From positions 40,876,507-40,940,506 of the forward strand of contig CM067086.1 in the NCBI GenBank assembly GCA_034008185.1: a stretch of 64,000 nucleotides of DNA, in the 5' to 3' direction. The notes below the pieces were generated by a model that did no database searches, was not told where the DNA came from, and worked only from the letters and a program-made list of their open reading frames with translations. Source of the stretch: Gorsachius magnificus (lineage: Eukaryota; Chordata; Aves; Pelecaniformes; Ardeidae). The position numbers were made by a program, and so were the translations under genes. Of this stretch, positions 12,801-25,610 are shown piece by piece; position 1 is the stretch's first letter; each line of letters starts with the position of its first letter.

Positions 12801-14079
12801 TTTTTTTAATTGTTGTCCACTAGCAATAATATGTCATTTGGGTTGTGTTTTTCATAGAAGAAAATGATGGTAACACAGAACCTCATCCAGTTTTCAGAAG
12901 AAATTGGATTGGGTTCTTTATTTTTGCCAGGAGGGGATACTTTTGAGAGAAATGGACAAATTCTTTCGAGATGTGAAAACCTGATCCCAAGTAGTAGATA
13001 GTGAAGGGTGTCAAGATTTTGCATGTGGACATTTAAAGCCTCATAACAATATATGCCATATGCAGATACTGCAGGTTGAATTTTAAACCCAGTTCTGTTT
13101 TATCATGTACTTTTAGGCAAAATAACATTCAACATGCACTGGTGCTCTGCTAAGTGTATGCTGATGCTGCAAAAATGATCATACACATTCTGTTCCTGTT
13201 GTAGAATGTGTGGCCCAGCCTTTCAAATCCTTACATTTCTACTTCTGATTTAATATCTAAGTACAGGGATCCTGCCCAATTAAAGATTTTCAGGATCCCT
13301 CATTTTTGATAAATAATTAATATTTAATAATATTTAATGAATGAGTGCTCAGTGGCACCATACGGTATGCCAGAACATAAAGTTACCCAAAGAACAGAGC
13401 ATCCACTTAGTATTTATTTAAATTTTAAACAAGCAAAACTAGACAAAATATGAAATTAATGTGGTGCTACAAAATATATAGAAAACAGGCCTGATGTATA
13501 ACGTGTTAAATATTTTCCTTAATTTAAGGAATTTGTATAACTCTGTTTTGTTGTGGTGATCTGTTTTATCCTCACCATTCAGAAGCAAGCAGGCAGAAGG
13601 CTTTATTTTAGAATTTTTACATCACCGTCTAGCCTTTTCTTTTTATTACTTTAGGTGCATGGCACATGTTTATTTTTGGTTGTGGCTAGGGAGGTTACCA
13701 AACAAACGCCTCCCCAGAAAGCTGGCCGTTCTCTGAGCTGGTTGAGACATTCTATTCTGCCTGCTCCTAGGGTCAGGGAATTGCTTTGCCCGCAGGAGCA
13801 CCTGGTATTTGCCGTGGAGGACATTCCCTTACTGTGTTCAGGCCATGCCATGATGGCTTTAAATACTTCAGTTTAATTTGTACCAAAAAAGGGAGAAAGA
13901 ATCCCTGGCAAGCAGTGTAGTATTAACAGAGCTTTGTGAAGCTATACTAAAGATTACTGAAGAGGCAGCTTTTCTTCTGGCATGACAGAGGTACAGTAAT
14001 TCCATACTTGTACATTCCTAATTGAATTTTACTTTGTAATGTATCTTGGAGCATCATTGTTGACCAATTCAGGCCTGCT
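9858..14079. other. Non-coding AT-rich DNA; possible regulatory blocks, no gene seen
   Basis: No gene recognised. Two stretches look under constraint by composition, with dense homeodomain-type TAAT/TGATTAAT motifs and few simple repeats: about 10480-10690 and about 11400-12600. Short frames such as 10977-11213 (+) and 12806-13024 (-) carry no domain. The 73-codon frame at 13655-13876 (+) and its antisense partner are probably chance. Confidence 0.5.
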
Positions 14080-14150
14080 TCAAAGCTCACAGAAGTCAAT
14101 CAATGGAAAGAGACTCAGTGATTTCAAGTGATTGAAATGATCATACTCAG
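14080..14150. repeat. Relic of an old interspersed repeat with AGTCAAT..AATGG motif
   Basis: The phrase CAAAGCTCACAGAAGTCAAT, then CAATGGAAAGAGACTCAGTGA and TTTCAAGTGA, follows the order of a common amniote repeat of the 'GAAGTCAATGGAAAGACTCC..GACTTCAATGG' type. Degenerate; the family name is uncertain. Confidence 0.35.
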
Positions 14151-14495
14151 TCTAACTTTCTTAAAAACTCTTCTTCAGTGGTAGCTTTGATGTGTTTAAT
14201 GTTATTAACTAGGCTTGAAGAGTAATAAAATCAATACATTGTACTTCGATTTTCATCTGATAAATTATCAGGGTAGTCACTGTACTTACTAGATAGCGCC
14301 TGTGAAATGAGTCACATTACTTCAATTGAGAGTAGTTTCTAGAGGTTAGGACAGCAAGATACTTTTCACATGATAGGCATAGAAAAACTGTAAAAAAGGG
14401 GACTATCAGATAGGCTAACAAGTATTTTTGTAGGAATTTCCAAAACATAATCTGTCCAGGTTCATTTGTACATTGTCTTCAGGTATCATGTGACT

Positions 14496-14537
14496 TTGAA
14501 AAATTATTAACTCTCATTGAAAAATTATTAACTCACA
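14496..14537. repeat. Two-copy tandem duplication, 21-bp unit
   Basis: TTGAAAAATTATTAACTCTCA is followed directly by the same 21 bases with one T-to-A change. A simple local duplication, recent enough to show one difference. Confidence 0.95.
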
Positions 14538-15059
14538 TTGACTAAAGAGTTTTGGTTTTTTTAAAAAAAATTTTATTTTTCATGAAGAAAGAAAGTTGAA
14601 TTTTTCTAATCCTTAAATATCCAGCTGATTGCTAGTTATTCGTATTTGGCCTGTCCCATAATACCATCGTTAATTTATGTGAGTTTCTCACAGGGTGTAC
14701 AGCATACTTCACAGGTTTAAGTACCTCTTTCAGTGCTGTATCTTGGGCTCACGGTCCCCTGTCAGTAAGTTTTTCTCTATTTCTGTGGAGTGCAAAGGCA
14801 GACATTGCCACAGGCACTATGCACACAGCTAGAGAAGATTTTCATTATGTATCTCTTAACAGTGAGGTTACATGAGGCATTATTGCTCTGCCATTACCCT
14901 CTGCGTCCCTTCACCGTTTCTTTTGATTTGCACAAAAGGTGCAGGAATTCCCCAAACACCGTCATATTCATTAGGGTCACTTTTCTATTTTAATCTCTTT
15001 GGTGGGAAAGCTTGTGCTTATTTTTGTCTTGACATCAGTAGATAGAGCCAGATTATTAG

Positions 15060-15138
15060 TCAGTGTTAAGTACTGTGGCTCCATTGGCTCCAGTGCTGTG
15101 TTGTCAGTGTACACAAGCTGAGTATCCAGCTGAGTATG
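15060..15138. repeat. Relic of old interspersed repeat with 10-bp internal duplication
   Basis: CTCCATTGGCTCCAGTG then GTACACAAGCTGAGTATCCA resembles the amniote repeat phrase 'CATTGACTTCAATGGAGC..TTTACACCAGCTGAGGATCTGG'. The decamer AGCTGAGTAT occurs twice, at 15116-15125 and 15128-15137. Family uncertain. Confidence 0.35.
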
Positions 15139-15963
15139 TGCAGTGCAGCTAGGAAATCCCATCAAAAAATCATTCCAACTTTCCTCTTCTGCTTTGTCTA
15201 TTATTTTCTCTCCATTTTTACACATGGTTTTATTTCTTAGATGCAAAAACCTTCACTTACTGTAGGTACTAGAGCCAAAATTTTATATAATGTCTTCATA
15301 TTAATCACCAAAATAAGTCAGTGCCAATAAGATGCTCAGGTCCTCTTAGAAGCTGGCCACTTATATTTAGGACATCCGATTTTTTTTTCATCACTTAGCA
15401 CCTATCACAGTTAGAGACTGGTCTTCAGTTTCAATGGAAGCTAGGTAATGCTGCCACTTCTGTAATTCCAAATTGTAGGTAGGTATTGGAAGTCTGTTAT
15501 ATGCATTCACATATAAGTGTGTGAGCCTTAAAAAACATGGGATTTCTATTCCTGACATCTGATAAATGTTTGATATGTAGTAAGATATAGAGACAATTGT
15601 ATCAATGCACTGTATGCCTTGAACTTTTACCCATTGCTTTCCTGGCTTTTCTTTGTTATTTTTTGTAAACACCTGTGGCACTCTTTGAAAATCCTATTTT
15701 CTACCTGTATGGGCTAAGAGCAGAGTTTCCACAAAAATCTCTTCACTGTAGCATTGTTGGCCAAATAGCTACAAACCCTGAGTAAGCATATTTAATTGTT
15801 AACATTTGTTATTAAAAATGTTTCCGTTTGATAGTGGTGTAAAATTTGGTGGTTGCAAAAGACCCTGGGGCATTGAGGTTTTCCTTTGAGCTGTTTGGAT
15901 TGCGATTTACCAAAACCGTGTTGGAGAAAATCCATTTAATCCCTCCTTTCTCTTGGTATGTAA

Positions 15964-15980
15964 ACACACACACACACACA
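15964..15980. repeat. (AC)n microsatellite
   Basis: About eight AC units, 17 bases. Confidence 0.95.
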
Positions 15981-18204
15981 TATCTGAACCATAAAGGAAA
16001 TTATTTTAATTCCAGTGTTTTCATAAAGTGAGCTTCACTCATATTAGCTGGAACGTGTTAACCACTATTTTTATCTCTTTGCTTTTGAAGAGTAAGACGG
16101 ATTTGTTGAAATTTTCAGAAAGACTCTTGTCCTATCTATGTTGGTCTAAGTAGGATCATAATTATAGTATCCCCTTTTTTTTAAGAAAAGCCCCAGCATT
16201 CCCTAGGAGGATGAGGAGTAGGAAGGGCCAGCCAGAACACCATGGGGGCATATATGTCATGCCTTCAGAGCCCCAGTGATGTCACCATATGCTGATTCAG
16301 GCGTTTCTTTCTTTATGCACTCTTCCAAGGCAGTTGGCCAAGAGTAGTTACAGGTGGGCAGAAAAAAGAGGTAACTGAGAAACTGATTGATCATTTCCTT
16401 TTATATGACGAAGTTTAAAAAAAAAACAAACCTCTTAAAAGAGGATCACTTAGAAAATAGCAAGGCTGCAGTTATTCAAAAATAACCAAGGTTAAATTTA
16501 GATGATAAGTGAAAATCCTGTTAGTCATAGAACTAACAAGGTTGTCCTCATCATTGTTGGATTTTGGGGAGGAAAAGGGATGTTATTTTAGTTTGTTTTG
16601 TTTCCTTTGTCTTTGCACATTGTAAGCCCCTGACCAGCACTGACCATTATATATGCCTTTTAATTGCCAGCACACTAAAGCCTAGAGCTTGATTAGCCTT
16701 TGGGTACTCCTGGATTATAAATGATTGGTAAAATAATAATAAAAAAGGAAAACAAACTTATGAATGAATGGCTTTAACTTGAGGTCTAAATTCAGATAGA
16801 ATGAGTTTTTCATTTTAAAGTTACAGGGAGTTGACTGGTTTGGCAGAAATTTTGCTAGGAAGTGGTTTTGGATTTTGGTTTACTGCTATGGGAGTCACTA
16901 GGAATTGGAACTGGGCGTTCCTTGAAATGCAAATTTTTGCCAGGGGTTTTTGAGCATGGCCATGGAAACCCAGGAGGCTTAGGTACTCATTGGCATTTCC
17001 CACCCTTTTTTGTGGAACTCTGTAATTAAGGGCCCATCAGTCTGGAGTGGCTGATCGGAGAAACAGAGGGTTCTTTCTTAAGTCGAAGTATGCTTTCTCT
17101 GACTCAGATCTACCCTCTGGATGTCATTCTGAGTTGTCTGGAGTGTCAAGCTTAGTTAATTGTATATTCCTGGTGAGTAGGAAAACTGGAAAAAAACTCT
17201 TGCTTTTGGTTTGTTGTTTTGTATTTTCTAAGGCTTGGATGGTTTTGTCTCGAACTCCAAGAAGGCTGTTGTAAAAGTTGAATCAGTAGCTTGAAAAATG
17301 TGAGTTATTATTGACTGGCAGGATTGGGTTCAGCATAAACAATTGGTCTGAAGGGAGGATCTGACTTGCAGAAATGAAATTTACAGGATAAAAAAACCCC
17401 CAACAAACATTGTATGGATTTGATTGAGCTTTACCTCAGTTAAAAAAATAATGAAGAGCTGCATGTTAAATTTTCTACATTGTCATGAATTATAATACTG
17501 AATCCAGTGTCATTAAATTGTAGTTTTTTGTTTCTTGTTAGCTACAACAATTTCAGCAGAGCACAATCCATGTGAAAGTATGAATAAAATTCAGGGAGTA
17601 GCATCAAGGACTTCCGAGCTCAGGAAACTGAGTTTGGCAGTGCTAATTTGTATTAAAGTTGTTGTTGCATGACAGCAGGAAAAAGATTTAATGCTTGCCA
17701 CCTGAATCAAGCCATGGAACATTGGTTTCTATAACTGCCATGAATTTGAATCAAGGCCAATATCTCTAAATTTGAAATAAACTGATACTCTGTCTTGAAA
17801 GAAGATACAGGCCACTTATGTTGCAGAAGATATTTAGAAAATGTATTTCAATTTAATTTTTAGCAGTATATATCTTTCAGATTTTTAGGCACTTTAGCAC
17901 TGGTCTTTTTGGCTTTTTCTGTATTCCAGCATGTATGCAGCCTTTCAGTCATTTATTTATCAGTGTCCAGTCTTGAACTAATACTGATTTGCACAAGACC
18001 ACAGTTTTACTCCCACTATCACTATGCAGCCACTTACCTTAATCTGAAAGTCATTTTTCTTTTGTATATGACTGCATTAATGGAGAAAATCAGATTTCAA
18101 GCCAAGTGGTCACACAATGAAGCTTTAAAGTCATCAGATACAAAGCTTGTACCATGAGCCTAGTGTAACAATATTGCCTTTACAATAGCATATACTGTGA
18201 TGAT

Positions 18205-18570
18205 ACCTTTCTTTCTAAAGGATCCCCAGATGCTTTACAACAAGCAGGTCAAATGTAGGATTTCTTTGCATCTTTTCAGAAAACAGGCAAGAACTATATG
18301 CAATTCTTTCCTGTATCTGGACTGGCTTTGAATCTCTGTATAAATACTACGCATTTACCCACAGAGGTTATTTATAATTGTAACAAGAATAATTTGAATA
18401 TTTGCCTAGTATCTGAGAAGAGTGAAACAGGACCCTTCATTCCTAAATGTAAATTAAATTTTGAATATCCTTCCATGGCTGAGTGCACAAGATCATGTGA
18501 AGTTTCAGGACTGGAGGTGTAAGGACTAAGTAGCAAGACTTGAACCCAGCTGCTTTCTTTCTGCACTTGC
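18205..18570 (-). mobile_element. Possible MIR-like SINE relic (interrupted)
   Basis: AAAGGATCCCCAGATGCTTTACAA at 18218-18241 matches the phrase that precedes MIR-like elements in amniotes ('AAAGGATCCCAAAGCGCTTTACAAA'). ACTTGAACCCAGCTGCTTTC at about 18539-18558 resembles the antisense tRNA-like head of MIR. The part between them does not align, so this may be two separate relics or chance. Confidence 0.3.
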
Positions 18571-19044
18571 CCTCTTACGAGTCACTTCTGTTTTTCACTG
18601 GGTACAGAAGGTCCTGATAATTGATCCCTTACATGGGAATAACTTAATCCACCATTGTAATTCAGCCATCTAGATTGAAATGTAGCAGCTGTTTCATAGT
18701 ATGTAGGAGCAATACACAAAAATCTTGCGATGGAAGGGGAAAAAGATACGGTATGCATCTGGAAGTGCCCAGGAAACTTGTAGAGGTAGAAGGCAGCTAT
18801 TCCGCTAAAATTATTTGATGTCTTTGTTGTCATATAACATACTTTCTTGGGTTGTCTTTCATGTCCCTGATGGAGCCCTGAGGATATACTCCATTTCAAC
18901 CCTGTTTTTAACCTCTCGCTATGCTCAAAGACACCTCCTTGGTGAGGAGGATGGGATTCTCTTCAGAGCCTATCAGTGCTGCTCCTTAATCGGCTGAAGT
19001 GGTGTCTGCACGATAACAAGAGGTACTAGTCTCACCCCAGGTTG

Positions 19045-19135
19045 TGCCAGCTTGGGAAGCTATAGAGAGGCTGGAAATTTAACCCAGATCTGTGGCATGG
19101 TAATACAGAGCATTACCTTTAGGCTAGCAGGCCTA
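19045..19135 (-). mobile_element. Possible MIR-like SINE relic
   Basis: GCTTGGGAAGCTATAGAGAG, then AAATTTAACCCAGATCTGTG and AGAGCATTACCTTTAGGCTA, follow the order of an antisense MIR head ('CTTGCCCAAGGTCAC..GGATTTGAACCCAGGTCT..CAGTGCTCTTTCCAC'). Degenerate. Confidence 0.4.
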
Positions 19136-20963
19136 GCTACAGTCCATAGTTGAAATTTAAAGTGATTTTAAAAAATGCATTCAATTTGAAATGCCCCAAG
19201 GTTCCTATCATTTGTGAAGCTGCATCTCTTTCAAAATATTATGAACGACATTGAATTTTTGCTTTTGGTGTATATGTTATAAATATGAAGAATGATAAAC
19301 TGCAGGGGTGACTAGTTGTAGAAGATGAGAAAGGAAAACTTGCACTGTCAAGTGTTAGTGCTGTCATTTAAATGGCCACATAGCATTAAGGCTGGGGACA
19401 ACAGCTATTATTGAGCTTATGCCAGATACTTCATGAAGCAAATATACATAGTTCATAATTTATGCATTTTCTTTTTTAAAGGGTGAGGGAGTTAAACTTC
19501 GCTTTCCACATTGTCTTTCCACTGAGCATGAAAGCTGTGCCACAGTATTTTTCGTAGTTACGTGTCTATGTTTGTCTAGCAGTCTTTCATTCCTTTACAC
19601 ACTTGCTGTCTTTTGTGTATAGCGCTAGTGCATTCTAATGAGTTGTGACACTTAAAATTATATATAGTAGATCTGACCAAAACTTGTAAGTACTGTGTAC
19701 TCCCTTCTAGTACCAAAGGTCTGTATTACACAATGTATTTAAATTTTGAGGGGAAATAGTAATTTCAAGAAGGCTGAATAACTAGAAGACAGAAAAGTCT
19801 ATTTTTTTCGTTTATTTTGTTTGGGATTTTTCCCTCCACTGCAACTCAAAAACAATGGTTAAGAAGCATGCAGAAACACTGCCCTGTTTAGCCTTCATCT
19901 GTTCAGCAATCCTGCCTGCAGCTGATAATCTTACATTATTTTCACATTTAAACCCCTTGGTTTTGGACTGCTTCTCTGAAGTATTTTAACATGATTTCCT
20001 TCAAAAGCAGCTCTACTTTTTTTTCCCCCTTTCAAACTCTAATGCTTTTTAATAAGCATATGGCACAGTACTTGTGGTGGACAACAGGCTAACATTGTAC
20101 ACTCAGTGCATGCTGTCGTTGCATTCTTAAAGCAAAGACTTCTCTTCAAAAATCTATTGTCATAAAGCAGCTGATTGTCTCTCCTGGGATAATTTAATTT
20201 ATTTTGTAGAGTCAAAGGGGAGAAGGAGTAAGTGAAAAGGTGCTTTTCTTGACTGCCAGTGCCACAAGCTCAACCTGGAATTTGAAAGTCTAGCTATGTT
20301 TTTTCTGGTTCATGGATCACCAACAATGAGGACTCCACAGCTGGAACTTAGCTACCAATTCTGCTGATGCACGAGCCAGAACAGAATCCAGTGTACTCTC
20401 CCATAGCTGTGCTGACTGTGTAAAAGAAAAATAAAAAGGAGAAAAACATTTTTTCCCATTAAAGCAATTATGATTACTCTCAGACAATATAAGAAGATGG
20501 TACCATGTTTAAAGAAATCTGTTAATAATTTTCCTCTTAAGTGGTGGTAACGGTTGCATCTCTTCCTTTCATCAGTGCATTTGGAGAAGTGGATTAAAGT
20601 AATAGATACACCCTGATATACTGTTAAAGATCTGTTGGGAGCAGATTTCCCCTCTTTCCACAGCACAAGACTTGGATCCCAGTTCTAAACTACATGTGAA
20701 AAGCCAAGGATGTCCCACATCCTACCTTCTGGTAGAACACGCTCCAGAGGTATTTCTACAGAAAAGATGATAGAAACCAGGCTTCTCCTGTTTTAATTTC
20801 TGTGGAAACAATAAAAGTTCACAGTGCCTGTTCAGTCTCCCAGTTCTCATCACTCAAAGTGTTTCTATACACTGTTGTTGCTTGTAGATTCTTCAGAGTA
20901 AACATTTCTGTTTAACCTGTAGGATTAATTAATATTTAATTAATATGTGGAATCTAGGTGTCC

Positions 20964-21030
20964 AAAACAAGCAGAAAAACAAAATCAAGGAAAAACCAAA
21001 CCAAACCACCACCACCAACAACAAAATCCC
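20964..21030. repeat. A/C-rich low-complexity tract
   Basis: AAAACAAG, AAAAACC, CCAAACCACC and CACCAACAACAAAA blocks in a row. This is the complement of the G/T-rich tracts seen elsewhere in the window. Confidence 0.75.
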
Positions 21031-22820
21031 CTCCCAGGCAAAAGTAGCAGTTTTTGAGAACGATATGGCATCTGTCTACTTGAAACACGGTATGTTTTTG
21101 GCGTAATATGTTGCAGCCAATGTAGTGATTAGTAGGTATGCAGGAAAAAAAAAATGTGCATGTGTTTATTATGGGTGGTAAGGGGACATCCTTATGTTCT
21201 GTGTATTATTTTATTATATGTATATGTATACACAAATGACCAACATCTCAGTCCAATAATAATATCCAATAACATGCCCAGGTAGAAAGTGTCTCTATTT
21301 CTGTATTTACAGAACACAGAAGTTTATATACATTGTGTGTTGTTACTTGTGATTGTGACAACAGTTGGAACTTCAACAGTTCAAACAGGCTACACACATA
21401 TATCTGTGCATATGTAGTATATATTTCTCTACTGGTAACATTTAACACTTTCTCTGGTCCAATGATGTTTTTGTTAAGGCTGGGTTTAGCATTCTGAATA
21501 CATAACCATCTCTAAAACAAATAGCATTTTTTAAAGTACTTGCAAAGTGCTTTCTTTTCCTCCTCCAAATATAGCAATCCTCTTTTTGTCTATCCCAGAG
21601 TTAAAATTTTATGACACCCAAAATGGCAAGAACAAACCTTTGGCTAATTATAGCTCTTCTGTACAGAAAGATGGCACAGTTCTAAAGTTTGCTGTCTTGA
21701 AGCTCTTCAGAGCTAGACAAGATATTTAATACCATTGGAAAAAAGTTGTTGAATTTAGAGGTGTTTATTCTTTTTTTATGGGCAGAATGATCTAAAACAT
21801 ATTTCCAATATTTTTTTTTTAAACTTTCCAATATTTTCAAAATTATTTTTGTGTAACACAATGTAATTTCCTGTAGAAAAATATGGGAACTTGGTGGAAT
21901 GCTCTAGTAGTCTAGCATATTATGATATGAAAATTTTTATAATTATAATTTTGTCAATTATCTTGGGATAACTCCCAAGCTTTGCTTCTCTTAAGAGGAA
22001 TTCTTGCTCCTGTATCATGCTGATGATACTTTTAAACAGTTTTAGCTTATTATGCCTTCCCTTTATATCCATACCTGTGAGAGAGCCTAGGTAGTAAATA
22101 CAGATTCACATTCTGCATAAAGTACAGTTTCACACAGTGAGAATTCAGAGTATTTGCAGAAATGAAAGTTATTGCCAGTACAGGCATTTATTCTGTTGAG
22201 AATTTTTCATGTTTCCTTTCTTCTGTAGCTGATTTTTCCCTTTCCCATGTTTAATTGGGAGTGATGATACATAGTAACCACACTAAAATATACAACATTT
22301 GGTAACAGTGCAGTATTCTAGCCTCTACCAGGCTGTGGTGCTGGAAATGCAGGTCTTTGGGCTAGATAAGATTTCATTTTTGTAAGGTGCAGCAGTGAAT
22401 GAGGGGTGCATTTATGTTTTTCACCTTGGCCAAATAGGGGACTTCTCTGTGATGTAACCTATTAAGTTGGAGAAGCTTTTCTGTGTAGCTGCCCTGCGGT
22501 GCTGAAAGTAAGTTATGAATGCTGCACTGTTTAAGAGCAGAAAGGTTTGCCTGGAAGAGAGCGGTGTGCCTGGGCCCCCTGCTATTGAGAAGATGCCAGT
22601 CAGAAATGAAAACGTCTTTCATGAAACTATAGCGAACTTCCCTGTGATACAGTACAATAATGCGAGGAATTTTTAGTCAAAACCTGTAAAAATAAGTATA
22701 ATACCTTGGAAATGGCAAAGTAGTACTTGCCTATAAGGGACTATTTGAAGAGGTCACTGCCAAAAATATGTGGTTTTGACGCAGTTTTAGAAGTGACAGG
22801 ATCGAGGAGTTTAAGCCATT

Positions 22821-22849
22821 CCCCCCCCCCCCCCGACACTCCCCCGCCC
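22821..22849. repeat. Poly-C tract with following C runs
   Basis: C14, then GACACT, C5, G, CCC. The minus strand is a possible G-quadruplex former. Homopolymer length is prone to sequencing error. Confidence 0.85.
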
Positions 22850-24728
22850 TTTGAGATCTCCAGTTTCTTTTGCCTTTTGGTTACAACTACAAAAGATGTC
22901 TTCTGAGAAAAATGCTTTCTGCATGACATCAGAATAAAGGAATGTTCCACACTATTCAGCATGCTTAAAAGTATTGGTTGACTGAAATAACATTACATTT
23001 AAAATGAATGCTGAACAGAAGGCCAGTTAAGGGAGAAAACAGAGCAGATCATGTTTTTGCAAACTTTTATCTTTAAGAAGCATTGATTTATAGGGCTTTG
23101 TAGAAACGTTTTCTTTAAAATAATAAAATTATGCTGTGCGTCACAGTACAATAAAATAAAGAGAACTCCTGGTTTGTCGTGTGATAGAATGCATACAGCC
23201 ACAGGTAAAGACTGAACCATTTAGAATCAGAACATAAAAATACATACATATAGAAAAGTTAAGACATTATTATAGATAGAAAAAAGCTGTAGGAAATGTA
23301 TTTGCTTTTTGTACAAAGTCTCTCTATTTTTTTTCATTGCCAATTGTTACTTTTTATTTTGTCTGACTTCAATTTATTTTTCATATAGTATTAATAACAA
23401 AAGTTCATTATTCTCACAACTCATGCATTTATAAAAGTGTTTATTTTTCTTGAGCAATAATAAATACATCATTGCTTGGAAGCTAGCCTTTACATTATTC
23501 TTTAACTTACTATAATTTTCATTGGCACTTGGGATAGTCAAACAAAGAATTGGAAGAGGGTTAAAAATAGCAAAAGAAAATGTAAAGCTTAAGCAAATAT
23601 CTTCCAAACAAACAAAGAATACATAATAAACAGTAGTTATACTAGTAATTGTTTTGAATTAAGCATTGTATCTGTTATAAATATAGGGGCCTCATTGTCC
23701 ACAAGCATGAAAATCTTTATTTAATTACTGCTTGTAGTGTAAATGAATAATTACTCATTACAGATCAATGGATCTCTTTCCTTGTTGCGGAGAAAAGGAG
23801 GCTTAAGGTGCAATTCAGTTCATAGGTGAGAAGAAAAACTTAAGTTTACATGATCAGATAGTAAGTGCTTTCAATATCAAACCATTGGTGCATTGCTGTG
23901 AAAATCTCCAGGAATTTGCAGGGCAGAATAGAGGTCCAAGCCCTGGCCTTGAGAGCGTGTGGTGGCAGGAATTTCACAAATACAGATGTCAGCCATATCT
24001 TTCTCTGGAGGCATGGAAGACTGGAAGCTGGGAGAGCTGCCAGTCCCCATCATCAGTGAGACTTTCTTGGGGTGTAGCTGCGTTATGTGGGTACTGGCCA
24101 TATGCTGCAGGCATCATCTAGGTTTTAGTACTGCTTATCTGACTCCCCTTAAATTTAGATTTCTATTTAATAAACTAAAACCACTCTAATCTAAGCAGAA
24201 AAATGAGAACACAGCCCCAAAGTGGCAGCATTAGCTCGGAGGAGAGCAAGCAAGGCTGTCAGAGCTGTAGGCTGCAGGGAGGCACTTGCCCAGGGGATCC
24301 TCCTGGGACCCAGCTGCCTGCTCCGGACCTTTCTCACCCAGCAACCTTGGAGTAGGAGCCCAGGTGCCCAAGAACCTGAGTAACGGCAGAGCTGCAGCAC
24401 TGAAGGGAACCAGGAAATTACAGATTTATTTTTTTTCAGAAATGCAGTTTTCCATGTAGGTTTGCCCAGTTCTAAAAAGTAAACATTTGTATGAAGAGCA
24501 TGTGTGTTTCTGTAAGGCTTGTGGAAGAAGAAGGGAGGAATAGGAGAGAAAGAATTGCCTGATAAGGGTTGCCACAATATTGCCAGCTCTCATCTAATTA
24601 TGTGTTGAGACTTAGTGTTTTACTTGAAATCCCCTAGTATCATGTGCTTGTGTATTTCTTTTAGACCTTCTTTAACGACACTCTGAAAACCTTATAGGCT
24701 CAGAACCAAGATGACTTATACCTTGAAA

Positions 24729-24776
24729 TTTATTGTTATTATTACTATTTTATTATTTTTATTATACCTCTCATGA
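24729..24776. repeat. TTA/ATT-rich low-complexity tract
   Basis: Repeated TTATT and ATTTT units with scattered substitutions. Confidence 0.75.
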
Positions 24777-25116
24777 TTTCATCATTTTCATCATATATTT
24801 TCATTGCTGCAGTGCTCAGCCCTTCTACACTGGGTACCTTTTCAATGAATCCATACAATGTCTCACACCAAATGAGACACCACCCATTTTTGCATCTTGC
24901 AGCATGAGAAGCATCGCAATGCATGAGAGACAAATCAGAGGAAGGGGACGTAGTGTCCTCTGTATGGACTCTCTGCAGCAAGTCACATCTGCACAACAGA
25001 ATACTTCGGATAGGAGAGTTTTGCTGTCTGTTTTCTTTTTACCATATGAATAATGAAGTTGCATTTAATACAGTCATAGAGTTATTTGGGGAGATACCCA
25101 GAATGTACTTGAGGTG

Positions 25117-25134
25117 AAAAAAAAAAAAAAAAAA
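25117..25134. repeat. Poly-A tract (A18)
   Basis: Eighteen A followed by GGAAGAAAAAAA. A second A tract with the same GGAAGAAAA continuation begins about 160 bases later. Confidence 0.9.
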
Positions 25135-25277
25135 GGAAGAAAAAAATTATATTGTTAGCTTTAACTTTGCATTTTGGAAATAAATACTAAAGTAGTGAGG
25201 ATAGCACCATCAGGCAGACAGCAGGTGGGCCAAGCAGCAGGAGGGAAATGATACTTGCTGCACCTGCTCTGCACACT

Positions 25278-25292
25278 AAAAAAAAAAAAAAA
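25278..25292. repeat. Poly-A tract (A15)
   Basis: Fifteen A followed by GGAAGAAAA, as at 25117-25134. Confidence 0.9.
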
Positions 25293-25537
25293 GGAAGAAA
25301 ATTTGGTAATTCCTGCATGACACCTACTTTTGTTCTGTTATTTCATTTCTGTATTTTTGTAGTTCATCTTAAAATAGGTGGGAGGGAGATCTGGAGATTT
25401 CAGACCACTTTATGGTGTGTAGATTTATGTGTATACATGTATTCTTACATGTATCACTGTGCTACCTGAACTGTAGTGTGATGCTAATAACAGTAATAAA
25501 TTAAACTCCTTTTTTATTTTCCTGATGGAGATAGTCC

Positions 25538-25610
25538 ACTACTATTATTCCCATTTTACAGGTAGACAAAAACTAAGTACAGAAAGAGGTCAGCATCGAT
25601 TCATGGCTTA
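25538..25610 (-). mobile_element. MIR-like SINE core relic
   Basis: ACTATTATTCCCATTTTACA followed by GGTAGACAAAAACTAAGTAC and AGAAAGAGGTCA is a clear degraded match to the antisense MIR core ('TTATTATCCCCATTTTACAG ATGAGGAAACTGAGGCACAGAGAGGTTA'). Flanking MIR parts are not recognisable. Confidence 0.6.

Larger units (their letters stand above)
14538..18204. other. Non-coding DNA, no gene seen
   Basis: Contains the repeat relic at 15060-15138 and a short AC microsatellite at 15964-15980. The frames at 14977-15246 (-) and 15391-15681 (-) have no recognisable domain. A good-looking splice donor (CTGGTGAGTAG at about 17171) has no convincing partner, so no exon is called. Confidence 0.55.
19136..25537. 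other. Non-coding DNA, no gene seen; simple repeats and one GC-rich patch
   Basis: No gene recognised. It contains an A/C-rich tract (20964-21030), a C14 run (22821-22849), a TTA-rich tract (24729-24776) and two A tracts (25117-25134 and 25278-25292). About 23940-24410 is clearly richer in G+C than its surroundings and carries overlapping open frames on both strands, including a 128-codon minus-strand frame at 24191-24577. CpG is scarce, and the predicted proteins have no recognisable domain, so none is called. Confidence 0.5.

Noticed and set aside
17047..17274. Possible exon with a good splice donor CTGGTGAGTAG at about 17171
   Set aside because: No convincing acceptor, no domain in the upstream frame, and single donor-like words are frequent by chance.
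24191..24577. A 128-codon minus-strand frame
   Set aside because: It overlaps plus-strand frames in a GC-rich patch where long chance frames are expected; no recognisable domain.
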